Notes: generated by a model from the letters alone, not told the origin. Shown: positions 14,318-22,757, numbered from the stretch's first letter. The stretch is DNA of 33,730 nt from Caballeronia sp. BR00000012568055 (GCF_029439455.1 NZ_JAQFVG010000366.1:4084-37813), one strand, 5' to 3'. Made by a program: numbers and translations.

Positions 14318-15121
14318 TTACTGATCGCCACGCGGACGATGATGCTCCAGCTCACCCGCATAAAACCGCTGCAATTCAGCGATAAAAGCCTGCAACGCAG
14401 CGTGATCGCGTTTAGGCGGCGCATAGCGGCGGCCGAGCGTCACGCGGTAAGTGATCGGCAATGTCGGCTTGCGAAAAACCTGCCAGCCCTTGCCCAGAAA
14501 ACCCGAATCCGTTTCGATGATCAGCGTCTGCACCGGCATCTGCGAACGCGCCGCAATCAGCGCGATACCGCCTTTGAGCGGACCGATGGAATCGTTCTCC
14601 GTGCGCGTGCCTTCGGGAAACAGCAGCAGCGGACTGCCACGCTGCAATTCGGCGACGGCGGCGCGGATCAGCCCGACCGGTGAATCGTTGACGATATACC
14701 CCGCCAGCAACGCGCCGGGGCCTAAAAACACGTTGCCCGCGACATCGCCCTTCATCACGCAGCAGGTGTCGGGCACGCGCGAGGCGATCAACAGCGCATC
14801 GAGCAGACAGGGATGATTCGGTGCGAGAATCACCGCGCCGCGATCGGCCAAGGAATCGAGTTCGGAGAGATCGAAGCGGCACGCGCCGAGTGCGCGCAGC
14901 ATCGCGAAATACGCATGCCACAAGCGCTGCACGACGCCGCGTCCGACACGACGCCCGGCGTTGGCGCTGAGCAAAAAACGCAGCAAGTACGCAAACGGAA
15001 ACCACGCGAGACAGATCACCGCGAGCACGATCAGCGCGAAATAGAACGCGAAGGTTTGCCACACCGCTTCCAGCGATGCGCGCCCTTCCGCATGATCGAG
15101 CTTGCGATGCGCGTCACTCAT
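14318..15121 (-). CDS. PlsC-type lysophospholipid acyltransferase
   Basis: A 267-residue membrane acyltransferase of the LPLAT family. An N-terminal hydrophobic pair of segments (FAFYFALIVLAVICLAWFPF) precedes the catalytic HX4D motif NHPCLLD (His103, Asp108) and the acceptor-binding motif FPEGTR (about 168-173). The family moves acyl chains from ACP or CoA to glycerol phosphate-like acceptors. Here it probably esterifies the polyene or its lipid anchor. The start at 15121 is chosen because it overlaps the mipA stop by 8 bp, typical of coupling; the frame is open to 15241. Confidence 0.88.
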   Translation of the reverse strand: MSDAHRKLDHAEGRASLEAVWQTFAFYFALIVLAVICLAWFPFAYLLRFLLSANAGRRVGRGVVQRLWHAYFAMLRALGACRFDLSELDSLADRGAVILAPNHPCLLDALLIASRVPDTCCVMKGDVAGNVFLGPGALLAGYIVNDSPVGLIRAAVAELQRGSPLLLFPEGTRTENDSIGPLKGGIALIAARSQMPVQTLIIETDSGFLGKGWQVFRKPTLPITYRVTLGRRYAPPKRDHAALQAFIAELQRFYAGELEHHRPRGDQ

Positions 15122-15968
15122 CGCTCGCCACCATTTTGGATGACTGACCAAATACCCACGCCACCGCAACGCCGCCCGACAACGCGCTTTTTTGGCGCAC
15201 GAGCGGGCTATCGGCGAAATGCGCGCCAGAAAGATTCGCATACCGTACGAACGCGCCGACCCAGTAGCGCGAGAAACGGCGCGACATCGAAATCAGCGCT
15301 TGTGCGCCTGCGTATCCGCCGCCCGCATCGAACGTGGGGCGATCGGCGGTGGCGTATTGCGGCGCGACCGAGTAGTAGTGCGCGGCGTATTTGCCATCCG
15401 CGAACATCGGGCCGGCGAGCATGCCCAGACGCAAGTTCGATACCCCGGCGACATCGACGATATCGAGGTTCAGATTCGGTGTGAACTGCCAGCCGACCGT
15501 TTTTGGCGACGACTCCAGCGTGATGCCAAGACGCGTCGGCAAACGCAGATCGAGCAGCATGTCGCGCGAAGCGGAGCGCCACAAGTGAATCTCCACCGAT
15601 GGCCCGATTTCGATGGTCGGTTTCAGATCCGGCATGCCGGCGCGCGCGTTGTCATCGCGGCTGGACACGGGCAGCGAACCGAGCACGCTGACATTGAAAT
15701 TCACGCGGTCTGTATCGAGAAACTGGCCGCGCACGCCGTCGCGATCCGCCTTGAAGAACTTGCCGCGATAGACGATATACGGAAACGGAAACGCCCACGC
15801 GCGCGTCTGATCCGAGCCCGGATAGTGCGGAAACGCCGCCACGCCCGCACCGACGCCGATTTCCCACAGCGGCTTGGTCGGCGGCGGCGCGGTGTCGTCG
15901 GCATAAGCGGACGCGCTGGTCAGGAGAAGCGCGGTCATGGCCGCGCGTTTGTGCGAAACCTTGCTCAT
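15114..15968 (-). CDS. MipA/OmpV-family outer-membrane protein
   Basis: A 284-residue beta-barrel protein. The signal peptide ends near SASAYA, and the mature part opens with PLWEIGVGAGVAAFPHYPGS, the hallmark of the MipA/OmpV family. Aromatic-girdled alternating strands follow, such as AFPFPYIVYRGKFFKADRDG and ANLSGAHFADSPLV, with a final strand before SSKMVASDE. Family members are outer-membrane scaffolds or uptake channels. In this operon it may help place or expose the product at the outer membrane, but that is inference. ATG at 15968 overlaps the upstream flavoprotein stop (TGATG). Confidence 0.88.
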   Translation of the reverse strand: MSKVSHKRAAMTALLLTSASAYADDTAPPPTKPLWEIGVGAGVAAFPHYPGSDQTRAWAFPFPYIVYRGKFFKADRDGVRGQFLDTDRVNFNVSVLGSLPVSSRDDNARAGMPDLKPTIEIGPSVEIHLWRSASRDMLLDLRLPTRLGITLESSPKTVGWQFTPNLNLDIVDVAGVSNLRLGMLAGPMFADGKYAAHYYSVAPQYATADRPTFDAGGGYAGAQALISMSRRFSRYWVGAFVRYANLSGAHFADSPLVRQKSALSGGVAVAWVFGQSSKMVASDE

Positions 15969-17299
15969 CAATTGCCCTGCATCTCCGCGCGTTCGGCTTC
16001 GTTCAGATTGCGCCGCCGCATGCGATACGCGCGCATCGAATTGCGCCAGTCCAGCGCGGCGGCGATGTAATACACGCTTTTGAACGCGCGCAGCGAATGC
16101 CAGATTGGCGTTTTGCCGAAGATATCGCCGGCGAGCAGCGAGAGCAGCGCTTCTTTCATGCGCAGCGGATTACGCGGTCCCATGAAAAGATTGCGCATGG
16201 TCGGCGAGGTCATGCGATAGATGAACCACGAGAATTCGCGCGGACCGTGGCGTACTTCGCGGTCGAATTGTGCGAGCGCAGTTTGCGTTTTCGCGGGATT
16301 CGACAAGGCGGCGTCGATGGCTTTCGCGCCTGCGAACGCGCTTTGCATCGCCAGCATGACGCCGGAGGAAAAGACCGGATCGATGAAGGCGAAGGCATCG
16401 CCGAGCAAGAGGAAATTCGGGCCGTGCGTCATGTCGCCGGTGTACGAATAATTGCCGGTGGCGTGGACATCGCTGATTAGTTCGGCATCCTTCATACGTT
16501 CTTGCAATGGTCCGCACAGCGCGATCGTTTCGCGGAAAAACGCCTCCACCGATGTGCCCTTTGGACGCTGCTTCAGATACGCCGGCCACACGACCGCGCC
16601 AACGCTCGTTGCGCCATCGGCTAGCGGGATGAACCAGAACCAGCCGTGCTCGAACCAGAACACAGTGATATTGCCTTCGTTCTCGCCCGCGTTGCGTTGC
16701 GCGTTTTTGAAGTGGCCGTACAGCGCCGACGAGTTGTGCCGATCGTTGCGGCGCTTGGTTTTGAACTGATTGGCGAGCAAGGTATCGCGGCCCGAAGCAT
16801 CGACGATAAAGCGCGCGCTGATCTGTTCGCTGCGTCCATCGTCGTGTTCGGCAACGAGCGTCGCGTGCTGGCCATTTTCCGCGAACGATACATCGCGTAC
16901 GCGGCAGCCTTCGCTCACTTGCGCGCCGTGTTTCGCTGCGTTACGCAAGAGGATTTCATCGAGCTCGGAACGGCGTACCTGATACGCGCTCGGCATCGAC
17001 TTATCCCACGCATCGGCGAATAAAAAGCGCTGCATGCGATTGCCGTGCTGCGGCGACACGAATTCCGCCGCCAGCTTGACCATGCCGATGGCGCGCACTT
17101 CGTCCGCCACGCCCAACTTCTCGAACAAGCGCAAATTCGCCGGCAACAAGGATTCGCCGATATGAAAGCGCGGATGCCGCGCCTTCTCGAACACCCGCAC
17201 GCGATATCCGCGATCCGCCAGCAGCGTCGCGGCGGTCGAACCCGCAGGCCCGCCGCCGATCACGGCCACGTCCAAAGTGCTGTGCTGCGCTTCGCTCAT
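15968..17299 (-). CDS. FAD-dependent oxidoreductase, halogenase-like
   Basis: A 443-residue flavoprotein of the flavin-dependent halogenase/PHBH-like group. The FAD Rossmann motif GGGPAG is at 15-20, followed by the family segment FHIGESLLP and a Lys (Lys75, GMVKLAAEF) at about the place of the catalytic lysine in phenolic halogenases. The halogenase signature W-x-W-x-I-P is complete (Trp220, Trp222, Ile224, Pro225), and the second FAD motif GDAFAFIDPVFSSG is at 300-313. Similar proteins occur in aryl-polyene and xanthomonadin clusters. It could halogenate or hydroxylate the aryl ring. ATG at 17299 follows GAGGAAT. Confidence 0.88.
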   Translation of the reverse strand: MSEAQHSTLDVAVIGGGPAGSTAATLLADRGYRVRVFEKARHPRFHIGESLLPANLRLFEKLGVADEVRAIGMVKLAAEFVSPQHGNRMQRFLFADAWDKSMPSAYQVRRSELDEILLRNAAKHGAQVSEGCRVRDVSFAENGQHATLVAEHDDGRSEQISARFIVDASGRDTLLANQFKTKRRNDRHNSSALYGHFKNAQRNAGENEGNITVFWFEHGWFWFIPLADGATSVGAVVWPAYLKQRPKGTSVEAFFRETIALCGPLQERMKDAELISDVHATGNYSYTGDMTHGPNFLLLGDAFAFIDPVFSSGVMLAMQSAFAGAKAIDAALSNPAKTQTALAQFDREVRHGPREFSWFIYRMTSPTMRNLFMGPRNPLRMKEALLSLLAGDIFGKTPIWHSLRAFKSVYYIAAALDWRNSMRAYRMRRRNLNEAERAEMQGN

Positions 17300-17319
17300 C
17301 AGGTATTCCTCACGCAAAT

Positions 17320-18036
17320 TCAAGCAATACCGCCATTGATGGACATGACCTGTCCGGTCACATACGCGGCCGCATCCGACACCAGATACGCGACCATGCC
17401 CGCGACTTCTTCCGCCCGCCCCGCGCGCTGCGCCGGGACGAGCTGTTTGATGCGCTCGGGCGTGAACACGTCGCCGAGCATGGGCGAGTCGATCACGCCG
17501 GGCGCGACCGCATTCACCGTGATGCCGCGCGAGGCCAGTTCCTGCGCCAGCGCCCGCGTCGCGCCGATCAGACCGGCCTTGGCCGCCGCATAGTTGACCT
17601 GCCCGCGATTGCCCATCAGCCCCGACACCGACGACATATTCACGATGCGCCCGCATCGCGTGCGGATCATCGGCATCAACAGCGGCTGCGTCACGTTGAA
17701 AAAGCCGTCGAGCGTGACGTCGAGCACGCGTTTCCACTGCGCGCGCGACATGCCGGCCATCGGTGCATCGTCGTGGATACCGGCGTTATTGACGAGAATC
17801 TGGATCGGGCCGCTTTCCAGGATGTGAGAAAGCGCGTGTTCGGTGGCGTCGGCATCGGTGACATCGAAGGCGACGGCATGCGCCGTGCCGCCCGCCGCGA
17901 TGATTTCGCGCGCGCAAGCCTCGGCCCGCTCGATGCCGCCGTTCGCGTGCACCCAGACTTCGTGTCCGTCGGCGGCCAGCCGCTTGCAGATCGCCTGTCC
18001 GATTGCGCCGCTGCCGCCGGTTACGAGCGCGCGCAT
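17320..18036 (-). CDS. 3-oxoacyl-ACP reductase (FabG-like SDR)
   Basis: A 238-residue short-chain dehydrogenase that reduces 3-oxoacyl-ACP to 3-hydroxyacyl-ACP with NADPH. The cofactor motif GGSGAIG (7-13), NNAG at 83-86, catalytic Ser136, Tyr149 and Lys153 (NYAAAKAG) and the closing segment VTGQVMSINGG are all present. It is the only ketoreductase in the cluster and corresponds to the ApeQ role in aryl-polyene synthesis. AGGAG lies about 10 bases before the ATG. It is separated from the ACP gene by 155 bp, in which no ORF was found, and from the flavoprotein gene by 20 bp. Confidence 0.93.
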   Translation of the reverse strand: MRALVTGGSGAIGQAICKRLAADGHEVWVHANGGIERAEACAREIIAAGGTAHAVAFDVTDADATEHALSHILESGPIQILVNNAGIHDDAPMAGMSRAQWKRVLDVTLDGFFNVTQPLLMPMIRTRCGRIVNMSSVSGLMGNRGQVNYAAAKAGLIGATRALAQELASRGITVNAVAPGVIDSPMLGDVFTPERIKQLVPAQRAGRAEEVAGMVAYLVSDAAAYVTGQVMSINGGIA

Positions 18037-18191
18037 CGCGTGGTCGCTCCTGTCATTCGTGTGCTCCGCTGCGGTTGCGCGCTGTATCGAAAGGCATCAG
18101 ACGAAACGAGCGTCTTTTTTCAGTCTCGATGCAGCGGGTTTCATTCAGGTGACAACGCGTCGATGGCCCGCTTCAGGCGAGCGATGAGCTT

Positions 18192-18452
18192 TCAGCGCGT
18201 GCGATGCGCCGCCACGTGCGCGGCGAGCGCGCCTAAGCTGGCGAAGATCTTCTGATTGTCCGGGTTGTCCGAACGCAATTCGAAGCCGTATTTCTTGGAA
18301 ATCAGCAGGGCGATTTCCAGAATGTCGATGGAATCGAGCCCGAACCCTTCCTCGTATAGCGGCGTCTGTGCCGAAACCGCCTTCGGATCGACATCCTCGA
18401 GGTTCAGTTCGGCGACGATCAGTGCGGCCAGCTCTCTTTCCAGTTCATTCAT
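18192..18452 (-). CDS. acyl carrier protein of the polyene pathway
   Basis: An 86-residue acidic helical carrier. The phosphopantetheine attachment serine is Ser41 in EGFGLDSIDILEIALLI, with Ile after the Ser as in specialised rather than FabF-type ACPs. It holds the growing polyene chain for the ketosynthase, reductase and dehydratases. It is first in the leftward arm. Classical aryl-polyene clusters have two tandem ACPs; only this one is visible. No strong ribosome binding site is seen before the ATG. Confidence 0.92.
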   Translation of the reverse strand: MNELERELAALIVAELNLEDVDPKAVSAQTPLYEEGFGLDSIDILEIALLISKKYGFELRSDNPDNQKIFASLGALAAHVAAHRTR

Positions 18453-18668
18453 CGTGTGTGCGGACCAGCGCGGGCGTTGGGTGGCAGAGTTCGTCGCAAA
18501 GTTGCTGCGCCGCGTCCCCGATCGCTGCCGGCTGCCTGTTTTCGAGATTATTGCAGTGGCGAAATTTTAGACGAACCCCCTTGGGACGCCTAGTAGTAAA
18601 GGTAACCGGGCGTATTCACCAATTCGTTTCGCGTTTTTCGAGAAAACCCGGCGATACCGTTTGCGCGC

Positions 18669-18695
18669 TTGGCGCACCCGCCGCCCATGTAGAAT
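18669..18695 (+). promoter_or_regulatory. promoter candidate for the rightward polyene arm
   Basis: TAGAAT (18690-18695) is a good -10 box. TTGGCG (18669-18674) is a possible -35 box with a short 15-bp spacer. The start of transcription would be near 18702, leaving a leader of about 190 nt. Confidence 0.35.
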
Positions 18696-18700
18696 CCCGC

Positions 18701-18742
18701 GGTCTGACGAATGTAAGATCGTCAAACAATCGGTTACAGACC
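18701..18742 (+). promoter_or_regulatory. nested inverted repeats in the leader
   Basis: GGTCTG (18701-18706) can pair with CAGACC (18737-18742), enclosing or competing with TGACGA (18705-18710) and TCGTCA (18719-18724). CAGAC can alternatively pair with GTCTG inside the downstream terminator hairpin. Confidence 0.35.
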
Positions 18743-18785
18743 CGCCTGACGCGCCCGCGCGACAATCAAAGCAACCCAAATCTCA

Positions 18786-18810
18786 TCGGCAGCACGTCTG
18801 CCGAGTTTTT
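18786..18810 (+). terminator. leader terminator / attenuator-like hairpin
   Basis: Perfect 7-bp stem TCGGCAG (18786-18792) and CTGCCGA (18798-18804) with a CACGT loop, one G, then TTTTT (18806-18810). It has the form of a rho-independent terminator, yet no plus-strand gene lies before it. It sits in the presumed 5-prime leader of the rightward operon, 86 bp before the first start codon. Confidence 0.55.
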
Positions 18811-18895
18811 GTTCATCTACCGAGCGTTCGCAAAACTCGCAAAACGCCATGTTGTTGATCGATCAGTGTTTCACTCTTCCGACGGGGATGCGCGC

Positions 18896-19528
18896 ATGAG
18901 CGCCGCCGCCGTTTGCCGCGCGGCGCTGGGCGTCGCGGCGATCGCCGCGTATCAGATCGGCGCGCATCACGCCGTCTCGACGCCCGGTGAGCATGGGCTT
19001 GGACTGGCACTGGTACTCGTGCCGGTGCTGTTGTTCGCGCTGAGCGCCGCGGCGCGCTCGCCCGCCCGCGTGTGGCTCCTGCCGTTGTGGGCGATTGTGT
19101 GCGCCGCGTTGTGGTTTTATCGCGTGCCCCTTACGGCGCATTTCGGCTGGGGGCTTTATCTGGAGCACGTGTGCTTCAATCTCGCGCTCGCGTGGATGTT
19201 CGGGCGCACGCTCGCCGCTGGCCGCGAACCGCTGGTGACGCAGTTCGCGCGCATGGTTCACGGCACGCTGGAACCGCGCATCGCGCGATATACGCGGCGG
19301 GTCACGGTGGCGTGGACCGCGTTTTTTATCGGTATTGCGCTGGTTTCTACGGCTTTGTTTGCGCTGGCGTCCATCGTCACGTGGTCCACGTTTGCCAATT
19401 ATCTGGCGCTGCCGCTGGTCGCGGTGATGTTCATCGGCGAATATGCGTGCCGGCGGATCGCGCTGCCGGGCGTGCAGCAATCAGGCATCCTCGATTCCGT
19501 GCGCGCTTACACCAATTCCACGCAGTGA
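18896..19528 (+). CDS. COG4648-type membrane protein of aryl-polyene clusters
   Basis: A 210-residue integral membrane protein with five or six hydrophobic segments, e.g. LGLALVLVPVLLFALSAAA, VWLLPLWAIVCAALWFY, WTAFFIGIALVSTALFALAS and FANYLALPLVAVMFIGEYAC. Proteins of this kind (COG4648, once misnamed gyrase-like) occur almost only in aryl-polyene-type clusters directly before the AMP ligase, as here. Its biochemical role is not established. The start at 18896 follows GGGGATG. The frame is open far upstream, but that part has no protein-like pattern. It is first in the rightward arm. Confidence 0.85.
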   Translation: MSAAAVCRAALGVAAIAAYQIGAHHAVSTPGEHGLGLALVLVPVLLFALSAAARSPARVWLLPLWAIVCAALWFYRVPLTAHFGWGLYLEHVCFNLALAWMFGRTLAAGREPLVTQFARMVHGTLEPRIARYTRRVTVAWTAFFIGIALVSTALFALASIVTWSTFANYLALPLVAVMFIGEYACRRIALPGVQQSGILDSVRAYTNSTQ

Positions 19529-19533
19529 CTCAG

Positions 19534-21201
19534 ATGCCAACCACTTTTCCGCTCGTTTTCCATGCTTCGCCGGATCAGACCATTGCATGGCGCAATGGCG
19601 AGCGCGTATCGGTGCGGGCGTTTCTCGCGGATGTGCGGCGCGTCGCGGCGGCGTTGCCGGACGGCGGGCACGTGTTCAATGTCTGCGCGGATCGGTATCG
19701 CTTCACGGTGAGTCTGTGCGCCACGCTCGTCGCCGGGAAAACCAGTCTGCTGCCATCGACGCACACGCCGGAAATGGTCCGCGCGCTGGCCTCCTTCGCG
19801 CCCGACGCCTTCTGTCTGCACGATAACGACGATTGCGCGATCGACCTGCCGCGTTTCCGTTATCCGGACTCGCTGTCGCATAGTGACGATAAAGACGAAC
19901 CCGTGCCGCAAATCGATGCCGCGCGGATTGTCGCTTACGTGTTCACGTCGGGTTCGACGGGCGCGCCGGTGCCGCATCGCAAGACGTGGGGCTTTCTGGT
20001 CAAGAACGTGCGCGCCGCTGCCGATCGGCTCGGCCTGCTCGATGTCGAACCGGCAACGCTGATCGGCACCGTGCCGCCGCAGCACATGTACGGCTTCGAA
20101 TCGACCGTGCTGCTGGCGATGCTCGGTGGCATCGCGTTCAGCAATCGCCAGCCGTTCTATCCGGTCGATATCCGCGCGGAGCTTGCCGCCGTGCCGGAAC
20201 GGCGCGTGCTCGTCAGTTCACCGATCCATCTGCGCGCCCTGTCCGCCAATGCAGACGCCAACGAAGACACGTTGCCGCGCGCGGCGCTCGTGCTGTCCGC
20301 CACCGCGCCGCTCGCCGAAAAGCTCGCGGTCGATACCGAAGCGCGCCTGCACGCGCCGCTGATGGAAATTTACGGCAGCACCGAAACCGGCCAGATCGCG
20401 ACGCGCCGCACCGCGCAGACTGCGGCGTGGGAATTGTTCCCCGACATCGTGTTCACGCCACACGCCAACGACGATGGCGACGGTCAAACCATGTGGGCAT
20501 CCGGCGGCCACGTCGAAGTGCCCGTGCCGATGGGCGACGCGCTCGAACTTATCGACGATACGCATTTCCTGCTGCACGGACGCAAGGCGGATCTGATCAA
20601 TATCGCGGGGAAGCGCACCTCGCTGGCGTATCTGAATCATCAACTGAACGCGGTGCCGGGCGTGGTCGATGGCGTGTTCTACATGCCGGACGACTCGCGC
20701 GATGCCGACGCAGTGCAACGCCTGATGGCGCTCGTGGTCGCGCCCGGACTGAACGCGGCGGACGTACAGCGCGCCCTGCGCGAACGGATCGACGCCGCCT
20801 TTATGCCGCGCCCGCTGATGTTCGTCGATACGCTGCCGCGCAACGCCACCGGCAAGCTGCCACGCGAAGTGCTGACGCATCTGATCGAACAGGAGCGCGC
20901 GAAAAAGGCCGCACTGAGCTTTACGATCGATGCCGCGCATCCCGCGCTGGCGGGCCATTTTCCGGGCCGTCCGATCGTGCCTGGCGTGGTGCTGCTCGAT
21001 CACGCGCTCGATGCGATTGGCCACGCGCTCGGCACATCGTTCGATGCGTGCAAGATCGAGTCTGCGAAGTTTTTGAGTCCGGCGTCGCCCGGCGAAACGC
21101 TGGACGTCGCGTTCGAATCCGCTGCAAGCGGCGCGATCCGCTTCACGATCCGCGCGGGCGAACGCGCGGTCGCCAGCGGTTCGATCGGCGCAAAAGGATA
21201 G
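19534..21201 (+). CDS. AMP-dependent acyl ligase fused to a hotdog dehydratase
   Basis: A 555-residue two-domain enzyme. The N-terminal adenylating domain (about 1-455) has the P-loop FTSGSTGAPVPHRK (137-150), EIYGSTETG (278-286), LLHGRKADLINIAGKR (346-361) and the catalytic lysine in RNATGKLPRE (Lys441). It should activate an aryl or acyl acid and load the ACP. The C-terminal hotdog domain (about 461-555) begins HPALAGHFPGRPIVPGV, the FabA/FabZ active-site segment with His475. An Asp (Asp489) stands where FabZ has Glu, resembling FabA. In the E. coli aryl-polyene cluster these are separate proteins (ApeH and ApeI types). ATG at 19534 is 5 bp after the previous stop. Confidence 0.92.
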   Translation: MPTTFPLVFHASPDQTIAWRNGERVSVRAFLADVRRVAAALPDGGHVFNVCADRYRFTVSLCATLVAGKTSLLPSTHTPEMVRALASFAPDAFCLHDNDDCAIDLPRFRYPDSLSHSDDKDEPVPQIDAARIVAYVFTSGSTGAPVPHRKTWGFLVKNVRAAADRLGLLDVEPATLIGTVPPQHMYGFESTVLLAMLGGIAFSNRQPFYPVDIRAELAAVPERRVLVSSPIHLRALSANADANEDTLPRAALVLSATAPLAEKLAVDTEARLHAPLMEIYGSTETGQIATRRTAQTAAWELFPDIVFTPHANDDGDGQTMWASGGHVEVPVPMGDALELIDDTHFLLHGRKADLINIAGKRTSLAYLNHQLNAVPGVVDGVFYMPDDSRDADAVQRLMALVVAPGLNAADVQRALRERIDAAFMPRPLMFVDTLPRNATGKLPREVLTHLIEQERAKKAALSFTIDAAHPALAGHFPGRPIVPGVVLLDHALDAIGHALGTSFDACKIESAKFLSPASPGETLDVAFESAASGAIRFTIRAGERAVASGSIGAKG

Positions 21202-21208
21202 CCCGCGC

Positions 21209-22168
21209 ATGGAACGCGACGATTGGGCCGATCGCCAGGAACGCAGCAATCTCGCGCTGCTGCGCTTTATGACGTGGATATCGCTGAGTTTCGGGCGTCG
21301 CGCGGGACGCGTGTTGCTGCGCCTCATCACCGCGTATTTCGTGCTGTTTTCGCCATCGGCGCGGCGCGCGTCGCGGTCGTATCTGAATCGCGCGCTCGGG
21401 CGGCATGCGGGCTGGCGCGATGGATATCGCCATGTGTTTTCGTTTGCATCGACCATTCATGACCGGATTTATCTGCTCAACGAACGTTTCGATTTATTCG
21501 ATATCCGCATTCACGGCGTCGAACATGTGGAAGCCGCGTTGAGCGACGGACAAGGCGCGTTTCTGATGGGCGCGCATCTCGGCAGTTTCGAAGTGGTGCG
21601 GGCGATCGGGCGCGCACAGCCGCATATCCGCATCGCCATTACGATGTACGAAGAAAATGCCCGCAAGATCAACGCGATTCTCGCCGCCGTGAATCCGTCC
21701 GCGCAGCATGACGTGATCGGTCTCGGCAAGGTCGATGCCATGCTTAAGGTGCGCGAGCGGCTCGAATCGGGCAGTCTCGTCGGCATGCTGGCGGATCGCA
21801 CGCTTCGACAAGCCGGCGACACGCTGAAAGAACGCGATTTCCTCGGCGCGCCCGCCGCGTTTCCGCTCGGGCCTTTGCATATGGCCGCTGTGTTGAAGCG
21901 TCCGGTGATCTTTATGACGGGTTTGTATCGCGGTGGCAATCGCTACGATATCCACTTCGAACCGCTGGCCGATTTCTCGTCGATAGAACGCCGCGAGCGC
22001 CCCGCCGCTGTCGATGCCGCGCTGACGCGCTATGTCTCGCTGCTCGAGCACTATTGCCGCATCGCACCGTACAACTGGTTCAACTATTTCGACTTCTGGC
22101 AAGGCAATCGCGCATCCGAAACCGTTCGTGCCGATACGCGTGGTCTGCAAGTTACAAGGGATTCCTAA
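21209..22168 (+). CDS. LpxL/LpxM-type acyltransferase
   Basis: A 319-residue membrane-associated acyltransferase of the lipid A biosynthesis (HtrB/LpxL) family. The catalytic motif HX4E is visible as GAHLGSFEV (His123, Glu128), and the N-terminal hydrophobic stretch is at about 34-48. The C-terminal region YNWFNYFDFW is typical of cluster-encoded homologues. These are thought to move the polyene chain from ACP onto a lipid or sugar acceptor. It differs from the leftward-arm PlsC-type enzyme, so the product may carry two acyl linkages. It lies 7 bp after the ligase gene and 4 bp before the LolA-like gene. Confidence 0.9.
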   Translation: MERDDWADRQERSNLALLRFMTWISLSFGRRAGRVLLRLITAYFVLFSPSARRASRSYLNRALGRHAGWRDGYRHVFSFASTIHDRIYLLNERFDLFDIRIHGVEHVEAALSDGQGAFLMGAHLGSFEVVRAIGRAQPHIRIAITMYEENARKINAILAAVNPSAQHDVIGLGKVDAMLKVRERLESGSLVGMLADRTLRQAGDTLKERDFLGAPAAFPLGPLHMAAVLKRPVIFMTGLYRGGNRYDIHFEPLADFSSIERRERPAAVDAALTRYVSLLEHYCRIAPYNWFNYFDFWQGNRASETVRADTRGLQVTRDS

Positions 22169-22172
22169 GCTT

Positions 22173-22751
22173 ATGCGATTGATTGCAGCCGCGCTTGCTA
22201 TGTGTTTTGCCGTTGCTTCTCCGGCTCGTGCCGCAGAGAACAACTGGACGCTCGACCGCCTGATGAACACGCTCGGCGCGAAGAAATCCGGCCGCGCGCA
22301 TTTCACCGAAACGCGTTATCTGAAGATCGCGCAGCAGCCGCTGGAATCGTCAGGAGAACTGGTGTTCAATGCGCCGGATCATCTGGAAAAGCACACCGTC
22401 AGCCCGAAGCCTGAAAACCTCGTCGTCGATGGCGACATGCTTACTGTCGATCGCAACGGCCACAAAACCACCGTTCCGCTGCGCAACTATCCGGAACTGG
22501 GCGCGTTTATCGAAAGCATTCAGGCGACGCTCGCGGGCAATCGCTTTGCACTGGAAAAAGCCTACAAAGTTTCCGTCGATGGCCACGGCGACGAGTGGAC
22601 CATGACACTCATTCCCACCGATTCGCGCATGGTCGCGAAGGTTGCATCGATTGTTCTCGCCGGCACCGGCGATTCGCTCACGCGCGTCGAAATCAAGCAA
22701 GCCGACGGCGATCACTCGCTGATGCGCTTGCAAGACGCGTCCGCCCAGTAA
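22173..22751 (+). CDS. LolA-like periplasmic lipid carrier
   Basis: A 192-residue periplasmic protein. The signal peptide is MRLIAAALAMCFAVASPARA with cleavage after ARA. The mature part has the LolA half-barrel pattern: FTETRYLKIAQQPLESSGEL, then FNAPDHLEKHTVSPKPENLV, VDGDMLTV and a C-terminal strand region ending in MRLQDA. The family ferries lipoproteins or other acyl lipids across the periplasm. Placed directly before the MMPL exporter, it probably takes the polyene lipid from that pump to the outer membrane. The start ATG lies 4 bp after the acyltransferase stop. Confidence 0.88.
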   Translation: MRLIAAALAMCFAVASPARAAENNWTLDRLMNTLGAKKSGRAHFTETRYLKIAQQPLESSGELVFNAPDHLEKHTVSPKPENLVVDGDMLTVDRNGHKTTVPLRNYPELGAFIESIQATLAGNRFALEKAYKVSVDGHGDEWTMTLIPTDSRMVAKVASIVLAGTGDSLTRVEIKQADGDHSLMRLQDASAQ

Positions 22752-22757
22752 GCCTGC

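Larger units (their letters stand above)
18453..18895. other. 443-bp divergent control region of the polyene cluster
   Basis: No gene is supported here. The region separates the ACP start (leftward) from the COG4648 gene (rightward). It contains a rightward promoter candidate (18669-18695), nested inverted repeats (18701-18742) and a terminator-like hairpin (18786-18810). On the leftward side TAAAAT near 18568-18573 is a weak -10 candidate for the ACP gene. A GTTTT/AAAAC inverted repeat is present near 18632-18646. Confidence 0.6.

Noticed and set aside
18037..18191. Possible second ACP or thioesterase between the ACP and ketoreductase genes
   Set aside because: All minus-strand frames were read; only very short frames (14-17 codons) without carrier motifs occur.
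18707..18730. Lux-box-like sequence (ATGTAAGATC) before the rightward polyene arm
   Set aside because: Only one half resembles quorum-sensing boxes; the other half lacks the required symmetry, so no claim is made.
19986..21456. Long frames overlapping the ligase-dehydratase gene on both strands
   Set aside because: They are Arg-rich, lack motifs and lie inside a gene with complete adenylation and hotdog signatures.
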